DNA of 64,000 nt, from positions 2,472,001-2,536,000 of the forward strand of contig CAUEEP010000743.1 in assembly GCA_958450365.1 (NCBI GenBank). The letters are read 5' to 3'. The notes below the pieces were generated by a model. That model worked only from the letters and a program-made list of their open reading frames with translations, was not told the origin of the DNA and made no database searches. The translations under genes were made by a program, and so were the position numbers. Below, piece by piece: positions 12,061 to 61,600 of the stretch (position 1 is the first letter of the stretch; every line of letters starts with the position of its first letter). Source of the stretch: Mesorhabditis belari. Taxonomy: Eukaryota > Nematoda > Chromadorea > Rhabditida > Rhabditidae.

Positions 12061-12702
12061 AAAGTCCAAAACTAAAGAAATCCTTTAGTTTTAAACAACA
12101 TAGAAGGTGTTTTTGTCAAAAATAGATTCATTTTAAAGCTATAATCTCAATTTGAAAGCAGAAAATGGATAGAAATCCTTTCAACTAGTGAAAAAGCTAA
12201 TGGGATCGATAAACCAGTATTACTAGGACATAGTAATGTTGATTACTAGGACATTACTAGGAAATCGTAATGCTGAAGAGTTAGGTCAGTCTAGGGATTC
12301 ACTGGGGCAACCCGTATGGGCCCTGGTGGATGGACATCATTCTTTTTGGTGGTGTAGAGAGTATTTGAGAGAGGCGATGCCCACCGAGGCCCATTCGCCC
12401 TCTCCTAAAAACCACACCGATCCTTTGCCCGCTCTACACTCTCACAAACCCCTCTTTCCCCCATCCAAGACTACTCATTCCCCTACGGGTAGTCAGTGTT
12501 CTAAAATTAGCCAATCTCTCTTCCCCCACGTTTCGTGATTCACATTCGCCCCTATTCGAAAATTATCTTTTTCTTTGATTTAAGTTGAAAAAGCAATGCT
12601 TTGTCTATCTAAAACTGATTTTTTGCCTAATTGAAATTACTAATGCTTTGTGTTTTCTTCTTTTTCTTCTTCTTTTGCTGCATACTTTGATCAATGATTC
12701 AG

Positions 12703-27353
<14,651 letters not shown>

Positions 27354-28096
27354 CATGGTCAAATCCTCTCCATACCTCTCACTTTTTCATGTCATTGAAA
27401 AGAAAACCCCCAAAATTTCAAAGCCTTTCTTTCACCTCTAAATCGGAATATTTATCGAGCACAATGTGATCACTTGGTTTGATTTCTCTTTTCATTTTTC
27501 ATTTTATCTTGCAATCCCTAGTTGAGTCCCTGCAGTCCCTGCAATCTCAAACTCTTTCCCCTTGTGATTCTTGATCGATTAGCTCTACAAGTACTTTCAA
27601 GTCTTTCTTTCAGAAAACAAAAAATAACTTGTTCATTGTTGGTAAAAAAAAATCGGCTGCTCTTCTCGTGCTTTCTCGTTTTTTTTGAAGCTGTTCTCTT
27701 TTTTTGGAACCGCAAGTCTTTCAGCTGCCGCCCCCGCAGTCTTGGTGCCACAATTGTGGCCTTGACGGTCTTGTGCCCAAGCCTTAAAAACCTCTTCTCA
27801 CACATTGGCGTGGCGGCCTCATTTCTATGATTTCGAGCTCTTTTTTCGTACACTGTACTGTACTGTACCTTTTTTGTTCACTGATATCTTTTTCATTTCC
27901 CGGCAAAGCAACTCTACTTGGTGCCCTATGTTTTCTTTGTGGTTTTTTCCCCCTCCCAGAAATAGTTCCCTATCATTTTCTTTTACCCTCAATTTCAAGG
28001 TGCTTTCCTGATTTTGAGCCCTAATATCTGAAAACTCTTTCAACGCTGGCCCTAATCATAAAGCATCTTTCGACAAACTTTTAACTAAGTATCCCA

Positions 28097-28308
28097 CCGT
28101 ATTTCCTCTAAACCCTCCCCCCTCGACCAACTTTAGACCCCTCGTTCTCAACCTCTTCTCAAGATATTTTTATGTTTAATATACCAAAAGATAGAAGACA
28201 TTAAGGGCTATTTTTTTGATATATTAAACATAATATCTTAAAATGGGGTTAAGAACGAGGCGTCTCAAGTTGGTCGAGGGGGGGGAGGTATTAGAGGAAA
28301 TACGATAT
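28097..28308. repeat. Palindromic element with ccgtatttcctctaa ends
   Basis: Long inverted arms: ccctcgaccaactt and its complement aagttggtcgaggg, ttatgtttaatat and atattaaacataa. It abuts a second palindrome directly. Confidence 0.85.
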
Positions 28309-28428
28309 ACCGTATTTACTCGAATAGAAGACCGGTCTTCTATTTTTTTCAATCACTCCCTAGACCCCGTCTTCTATTCGAGACGGTCTTATAATCGAGG
28401 CCGGTCTTCTATTCGAGTAAATACGGTA
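28308..28428. repeat. 120-bp palindrome with taccgtatttactcgaatag ends
   Basis: The ends are taccgtatttactcgaatag and ctattcgagtaaatacggta. The unit gaccggtcttctatt recurs inside in both orientations. No coding capacity. Confidence 0.9.
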
Positions 28429-29487
28429 TTCTTTTTAACAACGTGTACATACTCTTTCATACAAATAACAAATAAACCTCTTGGGCTATTCTTGGTGTTC
28501 ATTTCGTGAGTTTTTTGTTTTTTTTTGTTTTGCCAAAATCCCTTTCTGTGTCTCCGTTATCAAAAGTAAAACCGATGTGAGCATTTTGTTGATTTCGGAA
28601 TTTCACTCTCTTCAATTCTAATTTCTTTTTTTTTGGTTTTTTTCCTTATTTTAAACGTCAATATTTCTGGGTATGGTTTTTCTTTTGAAAACTAGAAAAA
28701 AAAATCGAGAATATTTGAGGACTTTTTTTCTAGAAGATTATTATAAACGATAAAATATTCTCGACAAAGTCGCTTTTTTAGTCTGCTGCTAGATCTATCG
28801 CTGCGATTAGCCTAGCGCTTTCACTACCCTCCCCCAACATTTCCTGAATTTCTCTTCAACAAAAAAACAAAAAGGTTTCAGCCATCATTTATCAAATATT
28901 TATTTTCTCTTTTTTTCTCTTTCATCACTTCTTAGTCTTTTTTCTAGCGTTTAATTGATATGATTTTTTTTGTTTTTGTTTTTTTTATTTTTTGTTGGCT
29001 GAAACTTTCTCGAAACAGCTCTTCATTCATAATTTCATTTTCATGATTTTCATGTTGTCATTTATTATTATTTTTTTCTTTTGTTTATGTTTTAAAGCGC
29101 AAAACAAAACATCATTTCTTTTGCGTTTATTATTTTATTGTGTAATATAAAATTTAGAAAATAGTAAAGAAAAAAATGCAAGGGAAATTTGAAAAACGAA
29201 CAAGAACAAGTAAAGAATACAAGGCAAAAAATATTTCAGAAAACAAGGGATTGGGACAAATGCGACCTTTTTTCCGCACCTTGCCCATTAGCGCACCATT
29301 TTTCGCGTTTTAAAAAAGCTCTAAAAAGCTAATATTAACCAATTTCTATTCCAAAAGTTGTTTTTCTAGGTAATTTGAGGGTGTCGAATTCAAATTTTGA
29401 CATAACAGAGCGTGTGGAACCATTTGATTTGAACCAATTTGAAAGACAAAACGGCTGGGTCAAATTACAGAAAATTGTTGATTTTTC

Positions 29488-29895
29488 GGGGGTGGGACGA
29501 ATGCGACCTTTTTTTTGCGCACCTGGACATTTGCGCACCTTTTTTTTGCTGGAAAAGGCCTTAGGAAAGGTCGTAGAGCTTCAAAAATGTTTTCGTAGGA
29601 GGGAATCGTATGCGTAGATTCAGAATTTTGACAAATCAGATCTCGCTGACACGTCAAATTTGGGCTAAAAGGCAAAAACTACGCAACTTTACGCTTTTCC
29701 GCAGTTTTTGCCTTTTAGCCCAAATTTGACGTGTCAGCGAGGTCTGATTTGTCGAAATTCGGAATCTACGCATACGATTCCCTTAAATGGAAATATTTTC
29801 GAAGCTCTACGGCCTTGCCTAAGGCCTTTTCCAGCAAAAAAAAGGTGCGCAAATGTCCGGGTGCGCAAAAAAAAGGTCGCATTTGTCCCACTCCC
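29488..29895. mobile_element. Palindromic MITE, 'gtgggacaaatgcgacc' family
   Basis: Nearly perfect inverted arms of about 200 bp begin gggggtgggacgaatgcgac and end gtcgcatttgtcccactccc, with arms sharing aaatttgacgtgtcagcgag. A second full copy is at 47161-47538, a diverged copy at 5184-5581 and a stub at 29251-29310. Stretches of open frame in the arms are by-products of the palindrome. Confidence 0.9.
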
Positions 29896-31099
29896 AAAAA
29901 AATTGGCGCAAAAATCACGAGCACCGCCTTATATATGACTCCTTTTAAAGATATTCAACCGTTCAACTGATTTGGTGGCAAATTCCCCTTCAAATGTAAA
30001 GATATTCAATTTACTCGACGTGTAAAGAGGATTTACTCGTAGTTTACTCGACCAAAAACGCCGATCAATCGAGTAGAGATTAGTCATGAAAATTTTACTC
30101 GAGTAATTTCTTATTTACTCGCGAGGAACACACTCTAATGAAAAGTTCAATGACCCAGCGTGATTCATAGCCACTTTTAAACAACTTTCCTTCACATTCA
30201 CTTCAAATTTCCCACGCTCGAAATGGAAACTCTTCTGTGGTGAGTTGAACAAAAAATTGAGAATAGGGAAAGCAAGGATGGATGCATTTTCGGTGTTGGC
30301 ATGAGTCTTCCAGTCGGCCGAGGATCGGCTCGAGTTTCATCGGCCATTTTCGATCTCCTCTCTCCCTTATTCCCCCCTTTCTCCCCATCGCAACTCTCCT
30401 TGAAACCCACCCTCAGTCCACAACAATTAGACCCAGCTTTTTTCCCCCAACCGATCAATCATTCCCTTTTTTTTTCAAAAGCAACCCACATTTAGTTCTA
30501 ATTGTTCGCTATCTTTTATGCCTTAAAGATTTTTTTTCTTGCCTTGTTGCTAATTGAGATTATAGATCTATTCATTTATTCTTTAGAAATACTCGGGTTA
30601 TTCTATGGGGTTTGAAAAGAATAGCTGATTTTAGTTCTAGAGATTCTAGAAAAGGATGTATTTTTCTGGGAAAAGATGGGTGTGGGAAAGATCTTCAAAG
30701 GGATTGATGGCTCTCTGTCATCGGCAGACAAAATACTGCTCAATTTTTTTTGTCTATTCTTTTTGTTTTCTATTTTTTAGCTTTACTTTCCATGCTAAAA
30801 GTGAAAACTGGATCATTTTCCGGTCAACACTTTTCCTTTATTCAAAGAATTGCAAGTCAAAGTCTCGTTTAGGCCAAAGTCTTTAGGCTTTAAAGCGTGG
30901 ATTTACATTAAATAAGCCAAAGTCTTTAAATGGGCTTTAAAGGCACCCAAGCTCTCTTATTCGGCGGCAAAAATACTTTATATCTTAAATGTAAAGCAAG
31001 GTATTTAAAAATTACTAATAATTTAAAAATGGCATCTGGCTTAAAAGGCACCCTTTAACAGGCAAACTCTCAAAGTTACAGGAAACTGTGACAAGGAAA

Positions 31100-31310
31100 T
31101 CTAATAAAAAACTTGATGGAAACTTGAATCAAGGAAAGCTAAGAAGGAAATTTAAAAGAAATTAACAAGGAAATATAATAATGGACAAATCTTAAGGAAA
31201 CTTAACAAGGAAAGCTAACAAGGAAACTTAACAAGGAAAGTTAACAAGGAAACTTAGCAAGGAAAGTTAACAAGGAAACTTAACAAAGAAACTTAACAAT
31301 ATAACTTATT
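31100..31310 (+). repeat. 'aacaaggaaacttaac' minisatellite
   Basis: More than ten imperfect copies of a 13-14-bp aaggaaacttaac / aaggaaagttaac unit. Confidence 0.9.
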
Positions 31311-32080
31311 TTTCAAATAAAGACTTTGAATTTTGATTTTTAGCTCTTTCCCCTCGGAAATCCCCATGAGATTTCCCATTATCGAGGTGAGTGAGGTGTC
31401 ACTCTGGAAATTTCACAACACAATTTATTTTTTCTCTTACCCGAACTTTGTTAAACCTTTAGGTTATCGTACTTCACCGTTTCCCTTTTTTTTCCAGCTG
31501 CTCTCAAATTACTCTGTGAAAGTTCTCACCTGCATACAAAAATATTTGCTTGATTTCAGAAGTTGAAGTCTAAACATTACTAACATAAGGGTTTTTTCAA
31601 TGTTTTTCCAGTTTGACAAGTTTTCTTTCTGTAAATCACTCGAATTTCCAGCTAATATCCGGAAATCGTTTTTACGTCGAAAAAAGCAGTAAAAGGCTAA
31701 AGTTTAGTTTGGGTTTATTGAAAGAAATAAAGTCAAACTCGGCAATAATCATGTTTTTGTTAGGTTTTGTGAGGGTTTTGTGAGGTTATCGGGGCATGGG
31801 GTTAGGCTAAAGGCTGAGTGAAAGAGTGCGGGGATCGGGGTCCCGTGAGTGTTATGAATGCATGAATGCTTTCCACCAGGCTCACCACTCAACTCGCCTT
31901 TTCTTTTCTTTCATTTTCACCAATATGTTCATGTTTGGCTCATTTTTGATGTTCTTTTTTTGATGTTCACCGTGAAAACCTCCAATAACCAATGATGGGC
32001 TCATTTTTTTCACACTCATAACGTTTATTGTTCTTTTTTAGTCTTGGGAACATTTGGTTTTTTAAAGAAATTTCGGTTTT

Positions 32081-33201
32081 TAGGGTTTAGAAGATGTAAA
32101 GCTTTAGAAGCTTTACATCTTCTATTTCAATTATAGGATTATCTAGGAAATAGAGTTTTAATTCTCTATCTTGTTAAAACTCAATGAATTTCAAAATCAA
32201 TCTATTAAAGGGGAAGGGGGTATTAATCGCGGCCGGGTGACCATAAAAAAATTTTTAAGGCAACCACCTGTTTTTTTATTTTATTATAAAAAGAATAAAA
32301 ATCACCCGGCTAGAGTGATTTGATGGGTTTACAAATTTTTGGAGACGCTGCAAGGCTCGCGTAGTTCATCTACAAGGTAGTTCATCTATTAGGTTGATGC
32401 AAAAGTCTTTTTCATTTTTTTCGTACTTCTTTTGAAAAATAACAAAGTCATCAATTAACCTATGGTTTGCTCTAAATGAAAAGTGTTTATTGTTCAATTT
32501 CCCATCTTTTTAAGTCAATTTGGGTTCACTTTCAAGCAAATTCGAGAGTGAAAACGGGTTTTTCATAAAAATCTATAAAAACCTCTATAAAGAAATTGCC
32601 TGAATCAATTTCTCTGAAAATCTGAAAAAATATCTAACTTTTTGTGCTCTATCTTTTATTTATTAACATCAAGATTGGTTTCCTTAGCTAAAGCGTCTAA
32701 AATGCATCATCGAGCCGTCGCCTTTTTTGACTACCCGACTTCAGGCTCTCAAAAAAATCTAAACATAAGACATTTTAAACTCGTTTTAATGTCATTTTGC
32801 AGAAAAATAATTGGCCTTTCGAATGCAATAAACCGTTGTTCAATTGGTGCATTTGTTTCTTTTTAACGGAAGTACGAAAAAAATGAAAAAGACTTTTGCA
32901 TCAACCTAATACAAGGTAGTTCATCTACATCTACAAGTGTCTGTCTCCAAAAATTTGTAAACCCATCAAATCACTCTAGCCGGGTGTTTTTTATTCTTTT
33001 TATAATAAAATCAACGATATTAAAATAAAAAAAACAGGTGGTTGCCTTAAAAAATTTTTTATGGTCACCCGGCCGCGATTAATACCCCTTCCCTTTAATA
33101 GATTGATTTTGAAATTCATTGAGCTTCAATAAGATAAAGAATTAAAACTCTATTTCCTAGATAATCCTATAATTGAAAAGCTTTACATCTTCTAAACCCT
33201 A
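32081..33201. mobile_element. 1.1-kb palindromic element carrying a nested mariner-type MITE
   Basis: The outer arms run tagggtttagaagatgtaaa to the complement ending ctaaaccct, and include ggccgggtgaccat and its complement. The centre is interrupted by the element at 32389-32909. The outer element therefore existed first and was later hit by insertion. Confidence 0.85.
32389..32909. mobile_element. Mariner-type MITE, 521 bp, TTAGGTTGATGCAAAAG ends
   Basis: The TIRs are TTAGGTTGATGCAAAAGTCT and its complement, with a flanking TA duplication at both ends. The interior shares gactacccgact and tcgagagtgaaaac with the copy at 34249-34714, which lies in opposite orientation. There is no transposase frame. 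Confidence 0.9.
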
Positions 33202-33664
33202 AACCTAAACCCCCCCCTTTAAGTCAATTAATCAATCCACCAATCCACCAATCTTTAACAAACTAATTCCAAATTTTTTTTAGCATTTTTCGTATTTCTG
33301 TGAGAATAGGCACAGCTTAAAGTAATCATTTTGATGTTTTTTCGAAAATTGTCTTTTCAAATGTTCCCCATTGTTTCTCGAAACAAGCTTTTCCATTTGC
33401 TCAAATGAAAATGTGATGCTATTTTAATTGAAAAAAAGTATTCAATAAAAGAAAAAAAAGAAAAAGTAGATAGGAGATTTCAAATGAATTGCTTTTGAAC
33501 CTCTTTCGGAATCTGAACCCTAGGCGGATTTCCCAAGCGGATAAGCCGAGAATGGCGTCTATCGCTTTCTTTTTCTCCTCTTGCGCACATATCGTTTTTA
33601 TGTGACTTTTTGAAATTGTTTTTTTTTGTTATATTTTTTATATAGTCTGTTTTCAATAAAAAAG

Positions 33665-56134
<22,470 letters not shown>

Positions 56135-57016
56135 ATTCTATTTCTATAATAATTCATTAAACAAAAAAAAATAGTGCCCAGATTGTTTATGAATTCGTTA
56201 ATGAAACAGTTAATGAATCTTAACAAAATTCGCTCACTTCTAGGTGCCAAAAGCTCATCTTTCCATTCAATCTAAAGACTTTTTGTTCTGCTTTCACCAT
56301 TCAGAATTCCCATTTTCGTAAAATAAAACGTGGGAAATGTTCGGAAAAGAAAAACGGGTCCAGAAAAAGTGAGATTGCCGTCTAAATGCTTAAATGAAAA
56401 CTTGAATTAGAAGAAAAAAAAGAACAAGAGATCATCGGCTTTCTTAGATTTTCTGATCTCTTCTCGCAACGAGTGTATATATAACCATATTGTACATTAT
56501 ATTGTACACTTATATTGTACATTTTGTATTCTTGTGTGTGTTTTTTTCCTCTTTTCTTTATTGTGTTTTGTGGAATGTTGTGTTTTTTTTCAGTTTTTCT
56601 CTTTCATTTGATCTCATTTTTTTGAGAAAGATCTCTCTGTCTCGACCACTTGCCAAAATAAAGTATTTATTGCCATTATAGACATAAATTAGTGAAGTTT
56701 TCATTAAAAACAGAGATATAATATGTTTATATACAGTAAATATACAGTAAATTTTAGTACTTGAATGTGTTTTCCCTCTGAATAACTTCGAAAACATCGT
56801 ACGGTGCCTGATCCGAGGTTTACAATGAAAGAGATCAATGAAAGAAGCAGCCTAATCTCCAAAAAGCCATTGGATATTACGGCAGAAGTTTACAGAATTT
56901 AGTTTATTACTTTAATTACAAAATAAACTTTATCAAAAGCTCTGTATTTTTTGTATAAACTGTAAAAAAAAGCGGTTTTAGGCTGATTGACCAGAGCCTA
57001 ACCTTTTGCTCGCTTT

Positions 57017-57125
57017 ACTACAGCTTACAGCCTACAGCCTACAGCCTACCGTCTACAGCCTACAGCCTACAGCCTACCGTCTACAGCCTACAGCCTACAG
57101 CCTACCGTCTACAGCCTACAGCCAT
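57017..57125 (+). repeat. 7-bp repeat (cctacag) with 28-bp higher-order unit
   Basis: Runs of cctacag are interrupted regularly by cctaccgtctacag, giving a 28-bp higher-order period of about four copies. Confidence 0.93.
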
Positions 57126-57776
57126 CCACAAAAAGCTCAGTCAATATTGCCTACAACTCTGCCACCAGTTTTCCTTGTGATATATGGCTTTGAAGACCGG
57201 TATTTCCCTCTCTTTCTTCCTTGTCCTTCCTATTACTTCTTGGGGAAAGAAGGGTTTCTTCCTAGCTTGAATCAGTGAGAAAATAGCTATATTTTTGCCA
57301 AGTTTTTTCACTTTTCCTTTATGCTTTTTAACTAAAGAATCCTTTAGTTAAAAATAATTCACTGGCAAAATAACTCATTTATTCACAAGCATTTATTCAC
57401 AATCATAAAAATTACGAGAAAGCGAAGAAAATTCATCTAATGTGTTATGCATATCAGTAAATCTTTCAAATATATGATGAAAGGAATCCCAAAGAAAAAC
57501 AGGATAACATATGAGCTGTTAGTGGGGAGAATCTTCAGAGATAATTGAAAAATGATTGAGAGAAAATGATTGAATCTTCAGACAAAATCTTCAGACATAG
57601 CACGCAAAAGTTAAAATGCAAAAAAAAAACAAAAAAAAAATCATTTCAGAGTGAAGATTATCATTGAAAAAGGCTCAAAAGTTTCAACATTCCCGTAAGG
57701 ATTTTTGAAAAAAGATTTTGGTTACAGCAAAAGTTAAAGTGCCTGAGTGAGTGAGGATTCTTTTGATTGCGGAGGG

Positions 57777-58390
57777 GAAATTTCGGTCCTTTTCCGCTAT
57801 ACATCCGCAAAAATATACCCCCGATTCTTTCCGTTATAAATCCGCAAAATTTGCATCCTTCCATGAAAATTTGCAAGGAAAACCACAGAAAATTCATTCG
57901 TTTTGCTATTTCCGCGGTGGATTTATGTTTCGCTTGTGAACAACTTTGAATTTACCAAGGAATTTACCTTGTACCAAGGCCGATGCAATCTCGTTCTTTG
58001 AACAACGCCACATCTTGCTTACTACTCGCACATGCGTCAACCATCACGTTATGAACCTATCGCTCAAACAGAATCCCCGAAAGAGATGTGACAAAACGTC
58101 GTGCCGGACAGCGATCGGTTTACGTGTTGGCTTATTGATGGAGGGCACCATTTTCATGAATTCATGGTCCGACAAGAAGTGGGAAAGGACGATTTCTACA
58201 ATTAGAGGTTATTTTTAGGGATTTGAATGTGACAAAACGTCGTGCCGGACAGCGATCGGCTTACGTGTTGGCTTATTGATGGAGGGCACACTGAATTCAT
58301 GGTCCGACAAGAAGTGGGAAAGGACGATTTCGGAAAGGACGAATTAGGGGTTATTTTTAGGGATTTATAACGGAAAAGTACCGAAATTTC
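57777..58390. mobile_element. Inverted-repeat element with an internal tandem duplication
   Basis: The ends are gaaatttcggtccttttccg and cggaaaagtaccgaaatttc (inverted). Inside, about 130 bp (tgacaaaacgtcgtgccgga to the gaagtgggaaaggacgattt segment) is tandemly repeated at 58088-58196 and 58229-58332 with small deletions. The unusually GC-balanced, frame-like interior (TKRRAGQRSVYVLAY) suggests captured or decayed coding sequence, not identified. Confidence 0.7.
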
Positions 58391-58640
58391 AGAAAGAGAT
58401 GCAAAGGAAATGACTAAAATGTGAAGAAAATCACTAAAATTTCTAAGGAAAAGAGTAGGCTAAAGAAATTTTGTACAAAAGAACGAAAAAGATGAGATTT
58501 TGAAGCCCAGCTTCTGGCAGTTTGCAAATTTATGACAAATTTAAAACACAAAACTGATTAATTGTAAAAAGAGATTACTGTAGAGAAAAGATATTTCACC
58601 TAGGATACTGCACTAAGATTACGGTAAAATGGGGCATTTT

Positions 58641-61600
58641 TTAGGAAAACCATCCCCGTTCCTCTTTAACGAAAAGCCCATGAATTGTTGAGTAGACAGT
58701 TTCCACCGCGCTCACAATCAATTCGATCATCGCCCAGAAAGCGTTTATCAAAAACTCATAAACTAAAGATTTAAATACAACTTTAAAACTAAATTTATTC
58801 AATATTCATCTTTAAATCCCTATCAATTGAAAAGAAAACAAAAGAAACTCACTTGCGATAAGGAAATTCGACAGAAAACTGAGATTATCGGTCATGTTGT
58901 CCCAGAGTTCGTATAAAGCAGCAAAAATCTGAAATTCATTCGTAAAAGATAATTGAAGAGACTCACTAAACAAAGGAAAACAGTAAAAAATCGACTTTTT
59001 TTTTAGTTTTTCAATCAACAACCAACCGCTCCAAAGAAATGATCAACGATAGCGATGGAGAGACGAATCATCACAGCTAATCCTTTGAAAATATTCCCTG
59101 TCACCGAAAAGACTCCTAAATTCAACAAAATAAACAAAAATTTTCTTTAGAAAACCATTTTTAATCTCTCGAAAAAGACTCTCAGCTTCTTGTTGTGCTT
59201 CGGTGTAGAGATCGTCGTGGAAAGTTGCGCAGAGAGTTGGCGAGAGATCAGTGCCTAATGTCGAGTCCATCCAACTCAAGCCACTGAAATTAATTCATAA
59301 TCTTTTCTTTAAGTAATCTTTTTGTAATCTTTGTAATCTTTTTGTAATCTTTTTGTAATCTTTTTAACCCTTGTAAGTAATCTTTTTGTAATCTTTGACT
59401 CTTGCGTAGTTTTCGGGTATTTTGAAAGAATCTTCCAGATATTTTCAAGCTCTTTTTGGTATCATTTGAAAGCCTGAAATGTCTTCTGTCCAATGATATA
59501 AAAAGTTAACAAGAATATGATCTCTGGACAAAGTTATAGGTCTTTAAAGCGTGACGACCCTTTCAAAATACCCAAAACTAAGCAAGAGCCTAATCTTTTG
59601 ATAATCTTTGTAAAATAATCTTTTTCTTAAGTTACATTTAAAAAGCAAATTGTTTTAGCATATCTACCGGCAAAAATACGTGTCCTCAATCGCATAGAAA
59701 GTTTTGCCTACTCGATAGGCGACAATAAATGAGAAAAGTGCCGAGATTACTAACAGCACAGCCACCGCTTTCACAGCAACATCTCTGAAAAGTAAATCAT
59801 TTATTATTATTTTACCCCTTTTTTATGTTACCTCAAGAAAGGAGCATTTGCTTGAATCTTCTTATAACTTTCAAGTGATTGTTCTCGAGCGAACTCGTAC
59901 AATTTGTTGGCTCGATCCATGAGTTGCTTAGGCAAATCAAGAACGTAGTCTCGCAAAATGCTCAATTGAGTCAACAAATTAGCCTAAACTTTATACAATT
60001 TCTTGTGCAAAACTTTATTTTCCAAAGCTGACTATAGATTCTGCTCACCTCGACAATTTTCTCGGACGGCGTTCCACCGTTGATGATCACCTCGCCATTT
60101 GACACATATCCGTTCACTTCAACATCTGAAAATTCATATTTTATCGTAAATCAATGCTGTTTTTTTTAAAAATTTACATACCATATTTTCTCTAATAGTA
60201 GTGCACCGCACCGAGCCGAGTTGATGACTATTTTACGGTTTCCAAGCTTTTGCAGAAGCTTAACACTCTAATCACCCACTAGATCTCATCGTCAGCTACA
60301 TTTTCTGACCCCACATCGATGGGTTCTGATAAGCGGTTCTCGAGATTTCGAGGAATTTAGGCGACGCTCAGGGTGCATTACTATTAGAGAAAATACGGTA
60401 AATATCTGGCTGGCTTTGAAAAAATCCTACTTATCAACGTTCTCGCAACAAGTAATCAGTGTAAGGGATAAATGTCAGTCTCTCGAATAACTGGTCGTGG
60501 TCTCACACATTTTAGCTTAATAGTTTAGCTCAAAGCAAGCTAAAAACTCAAAAAGATTTAGAAAATACCGTATTCCTCTAATAGTAGTGCAGCCCGGCGA
60601 GCCTAGTTGACGACTATTTTACGGTTTCCAAGCTTTTGCAGAAGCTCAACACTCTAATCACCCACTAGATCTCATCGTCAGTTACATTTTCCGACCCCAC
60701 ATCGATAGGTTCTGATAAGCGGTTCTCGAGATTTCGAGGAATTTAGGCGACGCTCACGGTGCACGACTATTAGAGAAAATATGGTAATAATTATTAAAAT
60801 TTTGATAATATAAATTCTGAAAATCAACCTTTCAGCGATTGTTTATCGACTTCAACGATTGCCTCAAGGACAACCTCTTGAATTGTCGTTTGTGACATTG
60901 AATCCTCTGTAAATTGAAAAATTTAACTTTAAACCTTAAAGATTAGAATGAAAACAATAAATATCAGTAAGTTTATTAAAGAAAATGTTAAAAAAGAAAA
61001 GCAGGTAATAAATTTGACGAATGAAGGAAGTATCTAGAGGAAGAGAAAGGAGAAAAGACGAGATGAGTGGGTAAGCCGATTGGAGTTGCAAACAGAGGAT
61101 CCACACACACACAAAAAAAGAGGCTGCAAGATTGAAAGCGATGGGGGGAAAGGGTCGGGCGAAAAAAGGAAGCTTTCATTGGTCTCTCTTTTTTCACGGA
61201 ACGGCCATTCACCATCGGAGAAACAAAGCTATCGATCGCTATGTGAGGCCAAAAAAAATGAAGAAGAAATTTCTCTGATTTATTAGGTACATGCATAAGA
61301 AATGCGGATTTCAACATTTTCATAAATTTTCAACAATAGTAACCTGATATCTTCAATGGTTTGATCAATTGAAAAGCGTTTTAGCCTATTTTGTAGAGGA
61401 GATTTACAACTAGACTTACAACTTTCAAATAGTTTATAACATTCATCGATATTCAGGTTTCTATCATTCGAAATTTATGAAAATCAGCATTTCTTATGCA
61501 TGTACACTACTGGACAATGAAATATTATATTTGAAAAAAGATCATCACTTTTGCGCGTCTGTAACTCCCTTGTCTTTACCGTATTTCTAAATATTAATAT

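Larger units (their letters stand above)
7546..12702. other. Intergenic / 5' lit-1 region without supported genes
   Basis: Between the lonp-2 stop and the first lit-1 exon I can support, I see no convincing exon chain. The region contains a threefold repeat (8041-8370), one complete MITE (9418-9655), a degenerate tRNA-like sequence (10384-10466), two minisatellites (10680-10859 and 11815-12060) and several GC-richer islands with polypyrimidine runs (around 8480-8720, 9030-9260, 11030-11260 and 12290-12540). The missing 5' exon or exons and promoter of lit-1 probably lie here. Confidence 0.6.
27354..33664. other. lit-1 3' flank and ckk-1 5' flank
   Basis: No gene is supported. The nearest plausible polyadenylation signal after lit-1 is AATAAA at 28471-28476, which would give a 3' UTR of about 1.1 kb and place two palindromes (28097-28308 and 28308-28428) inside the transcript. 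The rest holds MITEs at 29488-29895 and 32081-33201, a partial copy at 29251-29310, a minisatellite at 31100-31310 and T-rich DNA. A possible short exon, atgagatttcccattatcga followed by g|gtgagtg at 31368-31388, is noted but unsupported. Confidence 0.6.
56135..58640. other. Convergent intergenic region between ckk-1 and the minus-strand gene
   Basis: AT-rich, with no gene supported. It holds the AATAAA at 56322-56327, a tandem repeat at 57017-57125 and an inverted-repeat element at 57777-58390. Confidence 0.7.

Noticed and set aside
12236..12538. 100-codon frame upstream of lit-1, considered as its first exon
   Set aside because: Its possible donors leave phase 1, while the exon at 12703 as read needs phase 0; composition beyond codon 35 looks like a pyrimidine tract.
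29375..29970. Several 60-80-codon frames in both directions
   Set aside because: All lie in the arms of the palindromic MITE and recur at 47080-47348 with the element.
31368..31388. Mini-exon MRFPIIE with good donor, possible ckk-1 first exon
   Set aside because: Phase 0 does not fit exon 2, and seven codons are too few to judge.
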